Positions 18,710 to 28,543 are shown, counted from the stretch's first letter. The stretch: DNA of 64,000 bases from Palleniella muris (GCF_004792655.1 NZ_SRZC01000019.1:1-64000), one strand, 5' to 3'. Translations and numbers: made by a program. Notes: generated by a model from the letters alone, not told the origin.

Positions 18710-19124
18710 TCAACATTTCAAGAAAGCGATGTCTTGCCTGTTGGATTGCATAAAGTATTTGGTGAAATGGATTGGTTGGTCATACATATCTCCTACCAAT
18801 GTCGGCGGTGCGGTCGCATTGCAAGTAACAGAGCAAGTTGTCACAACAAAAAAATGCAGCTCCTTGTATTTCCTTTGAAGATGCAGGCTACTTAATGGAT
18901 GTGAACGAACACACTCTGAATACATTGTCTCCAATTGCAACCAAGCCGTCAGGTAATGCTACTTCTTTCAAGTCCTCGCATGTGTAGAAAGCCCAGTCCG
19001 ATACGTCTTTGATTTGCGCATCTTTCACATTTATCTGCTTTAACGCTGTATTCATGAAACAGTTCACTCCTATTTCTGTCAAGCCTGCAGATAATTGGCT
19101 TTGTCCTTTTTCGGGTAAAGAACA
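18710..19124 (-). pseudogene. Remnant of a BspA-type leucine-rich-repeat surface protein
   Basis: Two minus-strand frames together read as the end of a BspA-like protein. The first (to about 18888) contains AGLTEIGVNCFMN and EVALPDGLVAIGDNVF, typical 23-residue LRR_5 repeats. After a stop the other frame gives YKELHFF and ATAPPTLVGDMYDQPIHF, matching the segment that follows the last repeat in such proteins. There is no start codon and the N-terminal bulk is missing. A truncated, frameshifted relic of a host- or partner-binding surface protein. Confidence 0.75.
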
Positions 19125-19135
19125 TTAATGGTAAT

Positions 19136-19675
19136 CTAAATTTGTTTCTGATTATATATTACCTCCACTATTCCATTGTATTTCTTTGTTTCAACCAATG
19201 CCAAATCAATCTTTTGGGTAGAAGCGCCAAATAACCTAACCCCTCCACCCAAAATAACCGGAATGATGGCCAGATGATAGGTGTTTATCATATTTTTATC
19301 AATAAGCTGCTCGGCGACTTTTGCACCTCCACAAACCCAGATGTCTTTACCTGATTCCTGTCTCAACTCTTCTACAAGTTGACAAATATCCATATTTTTT
19401 AAACGGATGTGTTTTGTGTCGTCAGCTTTGGTCTGATGAGTCAGGACATAGGTCGTTGCTCCCTCATAAGGCCACTGGCTGGGTGAAAGTTCGGTCACAA
19501 TCTGGCTGTAGGTCTTTCTTCCCATAATGACCGTATCCACACTATTGAAGAATCGTGTAAAGGTATCTTCCACCTCTACATTTTCATCTTGTCCACCTAT
19601 CCAGTCAACGGAACCTTTGTCATCAGCAATATAGCCATCCAGACTGACGGCAATATAAAGTATCACTTTTCTCAT
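19136..19675 (-). CDS. Dihydrofolate reductase family protein (RibD C-terminal-like)
   Basis: 179 residues from MRKVILYIAVSLDGYIADDKGSVDW, the start of YwjB/YyaP-type RibD_C proteins. SVDTVIMGRKTYSQIV and DIWVCGGAKVAEQLI are the conserved NADPH-binding parts. These proteins resemble DHFR but their substrate is mostly unknown; some confer mild antifolate tolerance. It follows the GNAT gene by 17 bp on the same strand, so both are likely one transcript. ATG at 19675 is chosen over three Met codons just upstream by family resemblance. Confidence 0.88.
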   Translation of the reverse strand: MRKVILYIAVSLDGYIADDKGSVDWIGGQDENVEVEDTFTRFFNSVDTVIMGRKTYSQIVTELSPSQWPYEGATTYVLTHQTKADDTKHIRLKNMDICQLVEELRQESGKDIWVCGGAKVAEQLIDKNMINTYHLAIIPVILGGGVRLFGASTQKIDLALVETKKYNGIVEVIYNQKQI

Positions 19676-19692
19676 AGCCTGCATCATCACTG

Positions 19693-20538
19693 TTAAAGTG
19701 GCAATATCATTTCAAACTGCCTGCTTGCCAATGGAATGTTCTTGCTTTCGAGAAAAACAGACATGGTCGTATTGTTGGGGCTGATGTTCAGCACTTTGAT
19801 GAAGTCTGTTTTCATACGCGCAGTGACCTCTTGCAATAATCGGGAAGCTACTCTTTTTCTTCGGCATTCTCTTAGAACGGCTATTTGAGTCAAATCACCT
19901 GTATGAATGTCAAACACACAATATCCAACCATCTTCCCGTCCAAGAAAGCCCCAAGACACCTCAGCTCGGCTATCCCTCTTTCAATGGATTCAAAGCTGT
20001 TTTGCCACGAAGGACTAAAGTCGCAATAGTGCTGTGCTTCTCTGATGGCATCTGCATTGACCTGTTCAATGCTGCAGTCCGTGTTTACTTTTCGATTGTC
20101 AATGTGGTCAATCGTTTGTCTGAAACAATCAAATTCCCGTGTTACCTCAAAATCCATTCGGCGATAAACGCCGATTGCCTTTTGGTTGTTTTGCATGACT
20201 TCCAACAGATATTGACTGATACCAGCTTCTTTAAGAAAAGGAATTGAATAGGTGAAAATCTTTCCGGCGATGCGTTGTCCCCGACATTCTTTTACTGTTC
20301 CAGTCCCGGTGTCATAGGCGGTGGGAATACCGTTGAATGTTCCTGTTCCGTTCAAAGTAAATGCCACAATTTCGTTATTGACGAAAGCTGCAAAAGAGAG
20401 TTTGGGATTATATCCACGCCGTATGAGCATGGAGCGCACCTCTTCTTTCTCAAAGTGTATCTCGTAATCGGCAAATGCTTTTTCAAAGCCGTGAAAAAGC
20501 GTGTCAAAATCGGTATGTTCCAGGTTTCTTATTTCCAT
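19693..20538 (-). CDS. Double GNAT acetyltransferase
   Basis: 281 residues with two GNAT halves. The first (1-140) carries the acetyl-CoA loop GTGTVKECRGQRIAGKIF and ends NNQKAIGVYRRMDFEV. The second (150-281) carries QIAVLRECRRKRVASRLLQEV and ISPNNTTMSVFLES. Tandem GNATs acylate amino groups of small molecules or proteins; the substrate cannot be told from sequence. First gene of a two-gene unit with the DHFR-like reductase. No stress or resistance gene of known specificity is adjacent. Confidence 0.85.
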   Translation of the reverse strand: MEIRNLEHTDFDTLFHGFEKAFADYEIHFEKEEVRSMLIRRGYNPKLSFAAFVNNEIVAFTLNGTGTFNGIPTAYDTGTGTVKECRGQRIAGKIFTYSIPFLKEAGISQYLLEVMQNNQKAIGVYRRMDFEVTREFDCFRQTIDHIDNRKVNTDCSIEQVNADAIREAQHYCDFSPSWQNSFESIERGIAELRCLGAFLDGKMVGYCVFDIHTGDLTQIAVLRECRRKRVASRLLQEVTARMKTDFIKVLNISPNNTTMSVFLESKNIPLASRQFEMILPL

Positions 20539-21020
20539 TTTGGCCTGATTTTAAAGTTTAATCTGCTATCATCCTTGTGGTATCCCCAAAGATGATAGCA
20601 GGTTCCTATATATCGAAAAAACTGAACTTTTCATAACACAAGGCATAGCAAATTTTCTTTCTCGCTAAAATTCAATAATTAATAGTTCAGCTTGATGGGT
20701 AACGATATTATAAACCAGCGAAATTCTGTGTTTCACCTTATTTTGCAATAATTCAAAAGAACGCTTTTACATGATGCAAAATTACAAAACATTTTCAATC
20801 AATGCTTTAATTTGACTAATTCAGTATAAGCGATACCATCTGACAACTTATTATATTGCTTCAAGGTTCTCTCCATTCCAAAAGCAAATTCTACGATGGT
20901 ACTACCGTATCGTTGAACCTGTCGACAATTAATCGAATGCTTTGTGTCGGCTGGCTTGCCATAACTATCTTGTTATATACAGCACTATAGTAATGAAAGG
21001 CTTTAATTATACACCCGGCA
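20539..21020. other. Region beyond the type II-C array, no clear gene
   Basis: The minus strand holds two short open stretches of 33-43 codons ending at stops (around 20690-20770 and 20800-20930), which may be scraps of former genes but match nothing I can name. No terminator recognised. Confidence 0.4.
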
Positions 21021-21774
21021 GTTGTATATCTTTCTATTCTTACATCAAACCACAACATACCCTATTTGCTATTAGCGAACAAGAAGTTGTATATCTTTCT
21101 ATTCTTACATCAAACCACAACTTACAGAATGCCGAATGGGACGGGTCCGGGTTGTATATCTTTCTATTCTTACATCAAACCACAACTACCGCTCCAAGCG
21201 ACAATAACGTGTTCTGTTGTATATCTTTCTATTCTTACATCAAACCACAACCTGACCCTTATCTTGGTGATAGATTCTATTGTTGTATATCTTTCTATTC
21301 TTACATCAAACCACAACTAATACAGTGTTCTCCCCCCCCTCCTCTGTTGTATATCTTTCTATTCTTACATCAAACCACAACGTTACCATTGAGGTTCCTT
21401 CTACTGAACTTGTTGTATATCTTTCTATTCTTACATCAAACCACAACCAACTGAGCGAGCATCCGCTTGCGTGTGGCGTTGTATATCTTTCTATTCTTAC
21501 ATCAAACCACAACTTCGCAAACTCATTATAATCTGCAATATCGTTGTATATCTTTCTATTCTTACATCAAACCACAACTACATGCGGCCCCAAATGCGCA
21601 AAGATATGTTGTATATCTTTCTATTCTTACATCAAACCACAACTAGTAAACCCCTGTACGTTTCGTACACCTGTTGTATATCTTTCTATTCTTACATCAA
21701 ACCACAACCTGCAATATGTTCTTCATCATGTTCAGGCAGTTGTATATCTTTCTATTCTTACATCAAACCACAAC
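21021..21774 (-). CRISPR. Type II-C CRISPR array, 12 repeats and 11 spacers
   Basis: A 36-bp repeat (plus strand starts GTTGTATATC and ends AAACCACAAC) occurs at 21021, 21086, 21151, 21216, 21282, 21346, 21412, 21478, 21543, 21608, 21673 and 21739, with 28-30 nt spacers. The copies read as identical. The minus-strand reading, starting GTTGTGGTTTGATGTAAG, pairs with the tracrRNA anti-repeat at 26848-26869, so crRNAs come from the minus strand and the leader end is at 21774 next to cas2. Spacers at 21709-21738 and 21514-21542 resemble spacers of the type I-B array. Confidence 0.98.
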
Positions 21775-21858
21775 TTATATTCATCAAACACCTATATATC
21801 AGCGTATTCAAAAGGGCTATTCGTATAAGAAGTGGACATCTTTGATGTATTTGCACTG

Positions 21859-21866
21859 CAAAGATA
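21859..21866 (-). promoter_or_regulatory. Promoter of the type II-C array
   Basis: Minus strand TATCTTTG directly after the cas2 stop, about 85 bp before the first repeat. Perfect fit to TAnnTTTG, placing a start in the leader. Confidence 0.7.
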
Positions 21867-22205
21867 CTAAAAAAATTCCAATTGCACTGGTGCTTTCACT
21901 TCTTTTTTCGCAGATTTTCCAAAAACAGTCTCCATATCACCATATTGTTTATCAGTAACCGCTATCATACTAACCTTTCCAGAATGAGGCATGAGCGATT
22001 TCACCCTCTTCTTGTGCACAGTAAGACTTTCATAAGAAGCACAATGGCGTATGTACACAGAGAACTGCATCATTACAAAGCCATCCTTAATCAGATTCTT
22101 CCTGAAATCAGAAGCCAATTTACGCTCTTTTTTCGTTGTTACCGGCAAATCGAACAGGACAAATAGCCACATAATATGATAAGCATTTAGACGATTTACA
22201 GTCAT
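21867..22205 (-). CDS. cas2: Cas2 (type II-C)
   Basis: 112 residues from MTVNRLNAYHIMWLFVLFDLPVTTKKERK. The pattern FDLP followed by a basic region and MMQFSVYIRHC is typical of type II Cas2. ATG at 22205 overlaps the cas1 stop (ATGA), which favours it over the ATG at 22220. Forms the integration complex with the adjacent Cas1. Not closely similar to the type I-B Cas2 at 4067. Confidence 0.95.
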   Translation of the reverse strand: MTVNRLNAYHIMWLFVLFDLPVTTKKERKLASDFRKNLIKDGFVMMQFSVYIRHCASYESLTVHKKRVKSLMPHSGKVSMIAVTDKQYGDMETVFGKSAKKEVKAPVQLEFF

Positions 22206-23089
22206 AGCATTTTCGGGCAAACAATGTGTTGTCTATTATCTTTCAACGCCCTGACAAGTGAGGCTGTTGTAAACGACAAAGCAACCTCTAAAGGCTTTGT
22301 CTGCTTGTTCATACGCACATCTGCAAACAACACCTCCAACAGTCGTTGTTTCACCTCCTTTGTGATTCCTATATCCGGGCATTCCATATATACAGAATAC
22401 ACTATCTCATCCACGTATGGACGATACACCTCCATTACATCATCAGCCAATGGAAATGCATTGTAACGATTTCTATGAAACAAACCAAAAGCAGGAAGAA
22501 GACCAGAACCCAGCAAAGCTCTTGCCACGGCGGCACGTAAGATGGAATATCCATAATTCAAGAGCGCATTGGGCGGCATGCCTTCTCTACGACGTACAAA
22601 GCCTTTACCAAACATACGTTGCCAGTACACTTTGGCAGCAGCGCCTTCCCTATTGTCACTGTCACCCGACAACACATTCTCGTAATACTGGCGCAGGCAA
22701 CTGCCGTTCTTGCCAAGTTTATTCAATAATGCTGCCTGATTCCTTATCTTCCACTCAACAATTTCTTTCCAAATCCGCTTTTTTGTAGGGAGAGAGGCTT
22801 CCATTTGGCAACGGTAACTCTCTTGTTGCGTACTGTTTGCAACAAGTGGCATAAGCATAGTGTTTGGCATCGCTTTAGAATCACAAAATACAACAGATAC
22901 ATTATTACCTGCCAAAGCATTCAGCAGTGGCACTGTGATTTGAACCATTTGATTTTCCACAATCACTACGCCAATGTCTTCTATCGGGCGCGTGACTTCG
23001 TCTTCGCTATCCCTGAAACGAATAACCAGCTGGTTGAGTTTCAAGGATAGCAAAACCGGAGTGGAGAACATAAGAGTTTGCTTTATCAT
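22202..23089 (-). CDS. cas1: Cas1 integrase (type II-C)
   Basis: 295 residues, normal for type II Cas1. MIKQTLMFSTPVLLSLKLNQLVIRF opens the N-terminal domain, and FVRRREGMPPNALLNYGYSILRAAVARALLGSGLLPAFGLFHRNRYNAFPLADDVMEVYRP is the conserved catalytic helix region with His and Asp ligands (quoted across segments MPPNALLNYGYSILR, FGLFHRNRYNAF, LADDVMEVYRP). Overlaps cas9 by ATGA and cas2 downstream. No csn2 or cas4 follows, which defines subtype II-C. Confidence 0.96.
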   Translation of the reverse strand: MIKQTLMFSTPVLLSLKLNQLVIRFRDSEDEVTRPIEDIGVVIVENQMVQITVPLLNALAGNNVSVVFCDSKAMPNTMLMPLVANSTQQESYRCQMEASLPTKKRIWKEIVEWKIRNQAALLNKLGKNGSCLRQYYENVLSGDSDNREGAAAKVYWQRMFGKGFVRRREGMPPNALLNYGYSILRAAVARALLGSGLLPAFGLFHRNRYNAFPLADDVMEVYRPYVDEIVYSVYMECPDIGITKEVKQRLLEVLFADVRMNKQTKPLEVALSFTTASLVRALKDNRQHIVCPKML

Positions 23090-26000
23090 CTATGTAGGAA
23101 TTTAATTTCTCCAATTTCATTGATAGTAAAATCCTGATTTTGGACTAAGGCTTTAAATTGAGTATGATACAATTTGATACCTGCACGAAAATCTTCAGTA
23201 CATCTATAAGCTCCATTTTTCAATTTCACTTCTGAAGATGGGCGTGCCTCTTGGTGATGAACAAGTGCAATCGTACCGTAATGACATCCAGACACAATCA
23301 TAGACGACATTCCTGCCACCCTATATAAACGATTGGTCAAAGCAGACTTAGGTAATTCATAGATTTCCTCCGGAGTTTCTTCATACAGCAATACCATAGA
23401 ACCTGTTTTCAGTTGCCATTTCAGAGGATAACCATCCTTGTATTCTTGAAATAATCTTATCCCCTGTACCTTCAAATCACTATTATGATAAGCCACAGCG
23501 TCATAGTTGTTAACAAGTTCAAAAGAGCGTTTCTCTTTCCCTCGTTTATCCTTGCCAACATAGATTGCCATCATATAATTAACTTCATTCTTTACATTGA
23601 CATACTGTTTATATTTCTTACGTGAGATGTCCCTATGTATACGTATTTCGATGGGATGTTTCACGTCTTCACAATATATCCTTACCTTGTTTATCTTTAT
23701 CCCTTTATCACGGTTCATCCAAATACCTGCGGCAACTGCCTTTTTCAGACTTCCATACTCGTCTTTTGCAGATTTCACCTTTTCCTTTACCTTTTCATCA
23801 ACTATCTTGTTTATGAACTTCTCTTCATCCTTTGGAAGCACTTGGTCCAATGACTTACGGACAACATATTTGATTTCGCCATCACGTTCTATCGCGCCAT
23901 AGAATGTATCCAAATGCAACGGTCCGCGTGCAGTGTCACCTTGCATAAACTGCGGCATAACCTTCCCATTCTTTCTTATATGCTTCTTTGTCCGCTTAGA
24001 CATATTATCTGCCGTATAATGACTGACGAGAATTCTATCAGCAAGCGACTTTACATCTTCTGTGAATGTTTGCCAAGGCTTTGGGAACATCCCATTGCAG
24101 CTGTTCATTCCCCATCTATGTCGCTCCTCGTCATGATAATATTGAGCAAGTTGGTCATACTCTGCTCTGCCTATACAAGCAATGGTCACAGCGTCAATAG
24201 CATGATGGCAATGATTCTCACGCCGTTTCTGTTCATTCTTATCCTGAAGCCCCCAGATTTTACGGAAGTCAGACGTTGCAAGGCCCTTGACTATTGACAC
24301 ATTGCGGAACAATGATTTCAAATAAAGCCGGGCATACTTTGAAATCAAACCGGCATCGGCACCTTGACGGCGTGAGAATCCTTCAGGGACCTCTTTCATA
24401 ATAAAACGCGAGTACTTTCCTTGCCAATAGTCACGCTCCAAAGCCAGCCTGTGCCTTTTCTGAATAATGCGGTCTTTCAATTCTTTGTCTGCTACACCTC
24501 GTGTATTCAGCTTTCGTAATTGTTTGTCCACTTGTTCGTATTTTTCATTCCAATGTTCCACACGTTCAAGAATCGCCTCATAGTTCTCCAATTCACTTGG
24601 GAGACAAGTCTTCTTCACCTCACGGTTAAAACGGCTTTGGCACACGGTAAGATTCGTTGCTGTTGAATCACCACCAACACTACGTGGAATAGTATGTTCT
24701 ATGTCGTATTTGTTCTTATCAAACAAATCCCCAAGGCGTATCGTCTCTCCCGTGTACAAACAAAGATGATTCTGCTCTTCCCACAATTTATATTTCAGCA
24801 AATCCACACTTGTTGGCACATACGACTCACCAAAATGCTCTTTTATATGCTTTGCATTTTCTACGTTTTTCTTTTCATTGTCATTCTGCCACTGTCTTAT
24901 GGCAGCACGCCTATTGGAGTCATTAAGTTCCCTGGCGAGTTCTATTCTGACAGATGTAAATTCATTTATCTTTCCCTCTTTCAACAATGTATTTATCACA
25001 TGACGCATCCTAAACAATGAATGCATAGCCATAGGATTGCGTACACTGCTTGTACGTGGCGAGCCAAGCTGGAAATAACCATCTTCGGTTGGCTTGCGCA
25101 CTTTAGGGAACAAGTCTATTTGGGAAGGATGATAAAGAACCTTCAACCTTCTTTCCTGCTCTTCATCCAATTGATACTTGCATGCAACATATCGTTTTAC
25201 ATATTCCTCACGAGTACGAATTTCTGACTTTTGCGAATCATATTCTTCAAATGCCTCAACAATATCCTCCGCATCCTCTTTCGGCAGCATTGGAAGCAAA
25301 GCCTCCTTGTCAATTGCACATGGCACAACCTTGTACATGTTTGCAAGGAACACTGCATGAGAATAAATCAAACCATAGTGCTTCATGTATGGCAATATTT
25401 TCCTAATTGCCGCAAGAGACAATGAAGCATAATCAGATGGTACCTTGATATTGCTGAACATTTTCGCATGTTCATCATCCAATTGCAATTTTTCCTTTGC
25501 AAACGAGAACAAATGCTCTTTGTCTTCAAAGAAAAACAATGCATGCCAAATATCATTCATTATCTGGAAGCGAGTTTTGCCTCCACCCATTACATAAACC
25601 TCACAGGCAGCTTCCAACCATGAGTCATCGCTTGCCTTGCACTCAAAGACATCTGACAACTGAGCAATAACAGGGCAACCACTCACGCGAGTGTCCATGT
25701 GGTAATTGAAACGGTAAGGTTGCTCGCTTTTGTCTTTATAATAGCAAAAGTTATTCTTTGTCCCAGACAATTTCTTTGCAATTTCATCAAAGCCGAAATC
25801 TTTCTTTGATTTCCTTAAGAAGAGCGGAATTATCAAATCTTTTTCCTCTCGGGTAAGGTGCCTGCTTCCACTGTCTATCGGAGTCTGTATCTTGATATTG
25901 TTAACAAACGCATACATTCTGTACTGCTCATACATCGGATGTGATATTGGGCAACGAGTCTTGTTAGGTTCAAAAACACAGCGCCCAACAGTATGTTTCT

Positions 26001-26766
26001 GAGATTTCAAAGGTCGTTGCGTAATAATTGTTTTGCGTAAAACCTTTGCCAGTTCTTCTCCCAAGCCTTGTTTCTCACAAATAGCAAGCAATTCTTTCTC
26101 ATAGTGCTCCAGCCTGTCTGTGTATTTTGCACGGATACGTTCTCCTCTCTGATAAAGAGAGTAAAAATACTGTCCAAGGTATTCATACCCTCCAGTTTCC
26201 ATCTCATCATTAATGTCACTAATCGATTTTGCAACTTTACCGTCACTTTCCTTGGCCTCCTCTTTTCTATTGCTAAGGAAACCTCTACGCTGGTTTATGT
26301 GATAAATGGCACGCCCGACAATGTACCTGTTCCCCACATCATCCATATCTAATTTCTCCGAGAGACATAGATTGCGGTAATAATAAGGATTCTTGTTCAT
26401 CGCCTCATCTGTCCGTTGCCAATCAACAAACTCATCAGACAATGGATATTCTTTTTTCGTGCGCCAATTTTTAAGAGCATCGTCAGAAACGAAAGGACAT
26501 AATCCATGCTTTATCAAAATCTTCAGCAACTTGATTTTCCTGACTTTGCGCCTCCAATATCCTATACGCTGACGCCTGTACCCTGTTCGTTCAGCAGCAC
26601 GTGAATATTCTATTGTACCCTTTTCTATCTTCACACCCTCCTGAAAGATATTAACTCCTGCATCAACTAATGTATACTTGTCGGTCGGTGCTTCCGGATT
26701 ATAATCAACCACAGCCCAGCCTACGCTGTTTGTTCCTGTATCAAGACCTAAAATTCGTTCTTTCAT
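23086..26766 (-). CDS. cas9: Cas9 nuclease (type II-C)
   Basis: 1226 residues. RuvC-I is ERILGLDTGTNSVGWAVVD with the catalytic Asp at residue 9. An arginine-rich bridge helix (TGYRRQRIGYWRRKVRKIK) follows near 60-80. RuvC-II is SVRIELARELND near 610, the HNH domain NKYDIEHTIPRSVGGDS has its His near 691, and RuvC-III is CHHAIDAVTIACIGR near 852. All four catalytic positions are present. The remaining 370 residues form the WED/PAM-interacting part. With crRNA and tracrRNA it cuts double-stranded DNA. First gene of cas9-cas1-cas2, divergent from the tracrRNA gene. Confidence 0.98.
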   Translation of the reverse strand: MKERILGLDTGTNSVGWAVVDYNPEAPTDKYTLVDAGVNIFQEGVKIEKGTIEYSRAAERTGYRRQRIGYWRRKVRKIKLLKILIKHGLCPFVSDDALKNWRTKKEYPLSDEFVDWQRTDEAMNKNPYYYRNLCLSEKLDMDDVGNRYIVGRAIYHINQRRGFLSNRKEEAKESDGKVAKSISDINDEMETGGYEYLGQYFYSLYQRGERIRAKYTDRLEHYEKELLAICEKQGLGEELAKVLRKTIITQRPLKSQKHTVGRCVFEPNKTRCPISHPMYEQYRMYAFVNNIKIQTPIDSGSRHLTREEKDLIIPLFLRKSKKDFGFDEIAKKLSGTKNNFCYYKDKSEQPYRFNYHMDTRVSGCPVIAQLSDVFECKASDDSWLEAACEVYVMGGGKTRFQIMNDIWHALFFFEDKEHLFSFAKEKLQLDDEHAKMFSNIKVPSDYASLSLAAIRKILPYMKHYGLIYSHAVFLANMYKVVPCAIDKEALLPMLPKEDAEDIVEAFEEYDSQKSEIRTREEYVKRYVACKYQLDEEQERRLKVLYHPSQIDLFPKVRKPTEDGYFQLGSPRTSSVRNPMAMHSLFRMRHVINTLLKEGKINEFTSVRIELARELNDSNRRAAIRQWQNDNEKKNVENAKHIKEHFGESYVPTSVDLLKYKLWEEQNHLCLYTGETIRLGDLFDKNKYDIEHTIPRSVGGDSTATNLTVCQSRFNREVKKTCLPSELENYEAILERVEHWNEKYEQVDKQLRKLNTRGVADKELKDRIIQKRHRLALERDYWQGKYSRFIMKEVPEGFSRRQGADAGLISKYARLYLKSLFRNVSIVKGLATSDFRKIWGLQDKNEQKRRENHCHHAIDAVTIACIGRAEYDQLAQYYHDEERHRWGMNSCNGMFPKPWQTFTEDVKSLADRILVSHYTADNMSKRTKKHIRKNGKVMPQFMQGDTARGPLHLDTFYGAIERDGEIKYVVRKSLDQVLPKDEEKFINKIVDEKVKEKVKSAKDEYGSLKKAVAAGIWMNRDKGIKINKVRIYCEDVKHPIEIRIHRDISRKKYKQYVNVKNEVNYMMAIYVGKDKRGKEKRSFELVNNYDAVAYHNSDLKVQGIRLFQEYKDGYPLKWQLKTGSMVLLYEETPEEIYELPKSALTNRLYRVAGMSSMIVSGCHYGTIALVHHQEARPSSEVKLKNGAYRCTEDFRAGIKLYHTQFKALVQNQDFTINEIGEIKFLHR

Positions 26767-26830
26767 CTGTATATTCGTTAAATTTATGTTAATAGCCTAT
26801 CATTTGTGATTATTAGTCATTTTAAAGCCG

Positions 26831-26838
26831 TACCTTTG
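26831..26838 (+). promoter_or_regulatory. tracrRNA promoter -7 box
   Basis: TACCTTTG on the plus strand, a perfect TAnnTTTG, 10 bp before the anti-repeat. A TTTG about 24 bp upstream could serve as -33. Confidence 0.75.
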
Positions 26839-26843
26839 CAATA

Positions 26844-26928
26844 TAAGATTTCTTACATCTTATCACAATAAGGTCATCAGACCGAAGGTTGAAAACCTAT
26901 ACTCCCGCTTCGGTGGGAGTTTTTTTTT
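26844..26928 (+). ncRNA. tracrRNA of the type II-C system
   Basis: The anti-repeat 26848-26869 (ATTTCTTACATC then TTATCACAAT) pairs with the minus-strand repeat: GTTGTGGT with ATCACAAT including wobbles, then a 2-nt bulge, then GATGTAAGAA with TTTCTTACATC. Downstream lie GGTCATCAGACC, a small AGGTT/AACCT hairpin (26886-26897) and a terminator hairpin ACTCCCGCTTCGGTGGGAGT at 26901-26920 followed by nine T. The start is inferred from the -7 box. Located upstream of cas9 and divergent from it. Confidence 0.92.
26901..26928 (+). terminator. tracrRNA terminator
   Basis: ACTCCC/GGGAGT stem with a GCTTCGGT loop region, followed by a T-run. Confidence 0.92.
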
Positions 26929-27053
26929 ATATTTCTGTACAAAGATAACGAGAAATAATCACAATTACAAATTTAAAGCCAGTTTATTCCATTCTTCTTT
27001 ACCCCTGTATACTACAATTTCAAAAACACTTATCCTAACCATCGAAATCGTTA

Positions 27054-27701
27054 TTGGACATATACAAACAAATTGCAGGAAATTCAATCAATGAATCAGA
27101 AAGCTTACCCCGTAGAGGTGTTGTTACAAAATTTTCCGATATGGAAGCAGTTGCCTTGAATATGTGTTCCGAAGCTGTCGGTATTGACAGCGAGCCTTTG
27201 CTCTTTTCCAAGTTAAAGGAGTATCGCAGGAAAATCCCGAACCTTGTATCCCGCAGGCAATAATTACGGATATGAACTGCACGCCCTCTGTGGGTTAAGC
27301 GGAGTAGTCCATTCTTCTGACCTGACAAAGGCAAGTGTACATGATATTCATTACATCAAAGATGCAAGGGGTGGTCATAACAGCTGTACTGTCACAGGCG
27401 ACAGAGGATACATAAGACAAGTACAATTGGACCTGCTTACTACTGCCAAAATAAAGCCGGAGGCTCATCATAGGAGAAACCGGAAGGACAGGAAACCGAC
27501 CGCTCCTCTTTTTTGCAGAAGCAAGGAAAAGGATTGAAACGTTATTCTCACAGTTGTCCGGCCAATTTTGGATTACAAGGAATTATGCAAAAGACACAGA
27601 AGGACTGTTTACGCGAATTATCGGGAAAGCCAGCGCACTCACAATCCTACAATACATTAATTAACAAACCAATTGGAAGAGTTAAATATGCGCTAATTTA
27701 A
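27054..27701 (+). pseudogene. Decayed IS982-like transposase
   Basis: Three overlapping plus-strand frames together resemble one Bacteroidetes IS982-type transposase. The first contains LFSKLKEYRRKIPNLVSRRQ; the second YGYELHALCGLSGVVHSSDLTK, ASVHDIHYIKDA and TVTGDRGYIRQVQLDL with the catalytic-core GDRGY; the third TDCLRELSGK-like text and NKPIGRVKYALI at the end. Frameshifts separate the parts, so it is not active. I did not find convincing terminal inverted repeats. It lies just beyond the type II-C locus, marking a site of past insertion. Confidence 0.8.
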
Positions 27702-28502
27702 TTCCGCCAACGGGTTTCTTATATCAAATTCAGTATAATCAAGAAAAAATGTCAAATAAAAAATCATTAACATTTTTATCATGACCAAAGTCTTATTTAT
27801 ATATTTTCCATTACCCATACAATCGAACATCGGTACAATTTTCATACGGGTGCTTCATAAGTGGTGCGGCAAAACACATCATCCACAAATCATCCGGTTG
27901 TCATATCCTTATGCAGTTCGTCCGGCACAAAAAAATATTGCCAAACGGTACATTTCCCTGCCAGCGGAAAACATCAAGTTTTCAAATGTTCTGTTTATCA
28001 TAATATTAAGGAAACGCCTGACTTGACATCTATATCAGCCGTTTCCCACTCTTTTTCCTGTGAAAAACGGCATTTCTCATCAGAAAAAGCCACATATTAC
28101 ATCCCTTTTCATGACCTTTCGTCCTGTCAGAGATAACCTTTTGTCACACGAATGGTAACACTTTGCAGTCCCGCTGATTGAGAAAAGACGCCTTATTTTA
28201 CATAAGCCGTTGAATACCAGCAGACTGCAAGAATTCTGAAATTTCGCAAATTTCTATGTTTGTTCCTACAGTCTTGTTTTTATGCAATTCTACGGAGGGG
28301 AAAAAGCATTGAGTTTTCTAATTACAATTTCGGTACATAAACATGAGTGCAGCCTTTCCCTCATGTGAAAAAGCGACACTCCCGCTCATTATCCTGCCCT
28401 TTAACAAAAGCACATACTATATAATCTTTCTTCAACAACACCGACAATCTACCGTAAAAATATTACCTACTTTTAAGTATTGCCGTACACAAAGAATCAT
28501 TG
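27702..28502. other. Intergenic region, no gene supported
   Basis: Two open frames of 81-91 codons (27781-28136) overlap in different frames, have no family resemblance and no box upstream; I do not call them. Nothing else recognised. Confidence 0.5.
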
Positions 28503-28510
28503 TAATTTTG
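28503..28510 (+). promoter_or_regulatory. Promoter -7 box of the outer-membrane barrel gene
   Basis: TAATTTTG, 34 bp upstream of the ATG at 28544, fits TAnnTTTG and argues against the longer open frame from 28343. Confidence 0.7.
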
Positions 28511-28543
28511 CACAAAAAATTCAAAAAACTCAAAAAACATAGC

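Noticed and set aside
20690-20930. Short minus-strand peptides (HRISLVYNIV..., RYGSTIVEFAFGMERTLKQY) as a toxin or other relic
   Set aside because: Only 33-43 codons each, bounded by stops, with no reliable family match.
20942-21845. Open frames with repeated CISFYSYIKPQ or YIFLFLHQTTT
   Set aside because: Translations of the type II-C array in several frames.
27781-28136. Two overlapping open frames of 81-91 codons
   Set aside because: No promoter box, no protein-like composition and mutual overlap; most likely chance.
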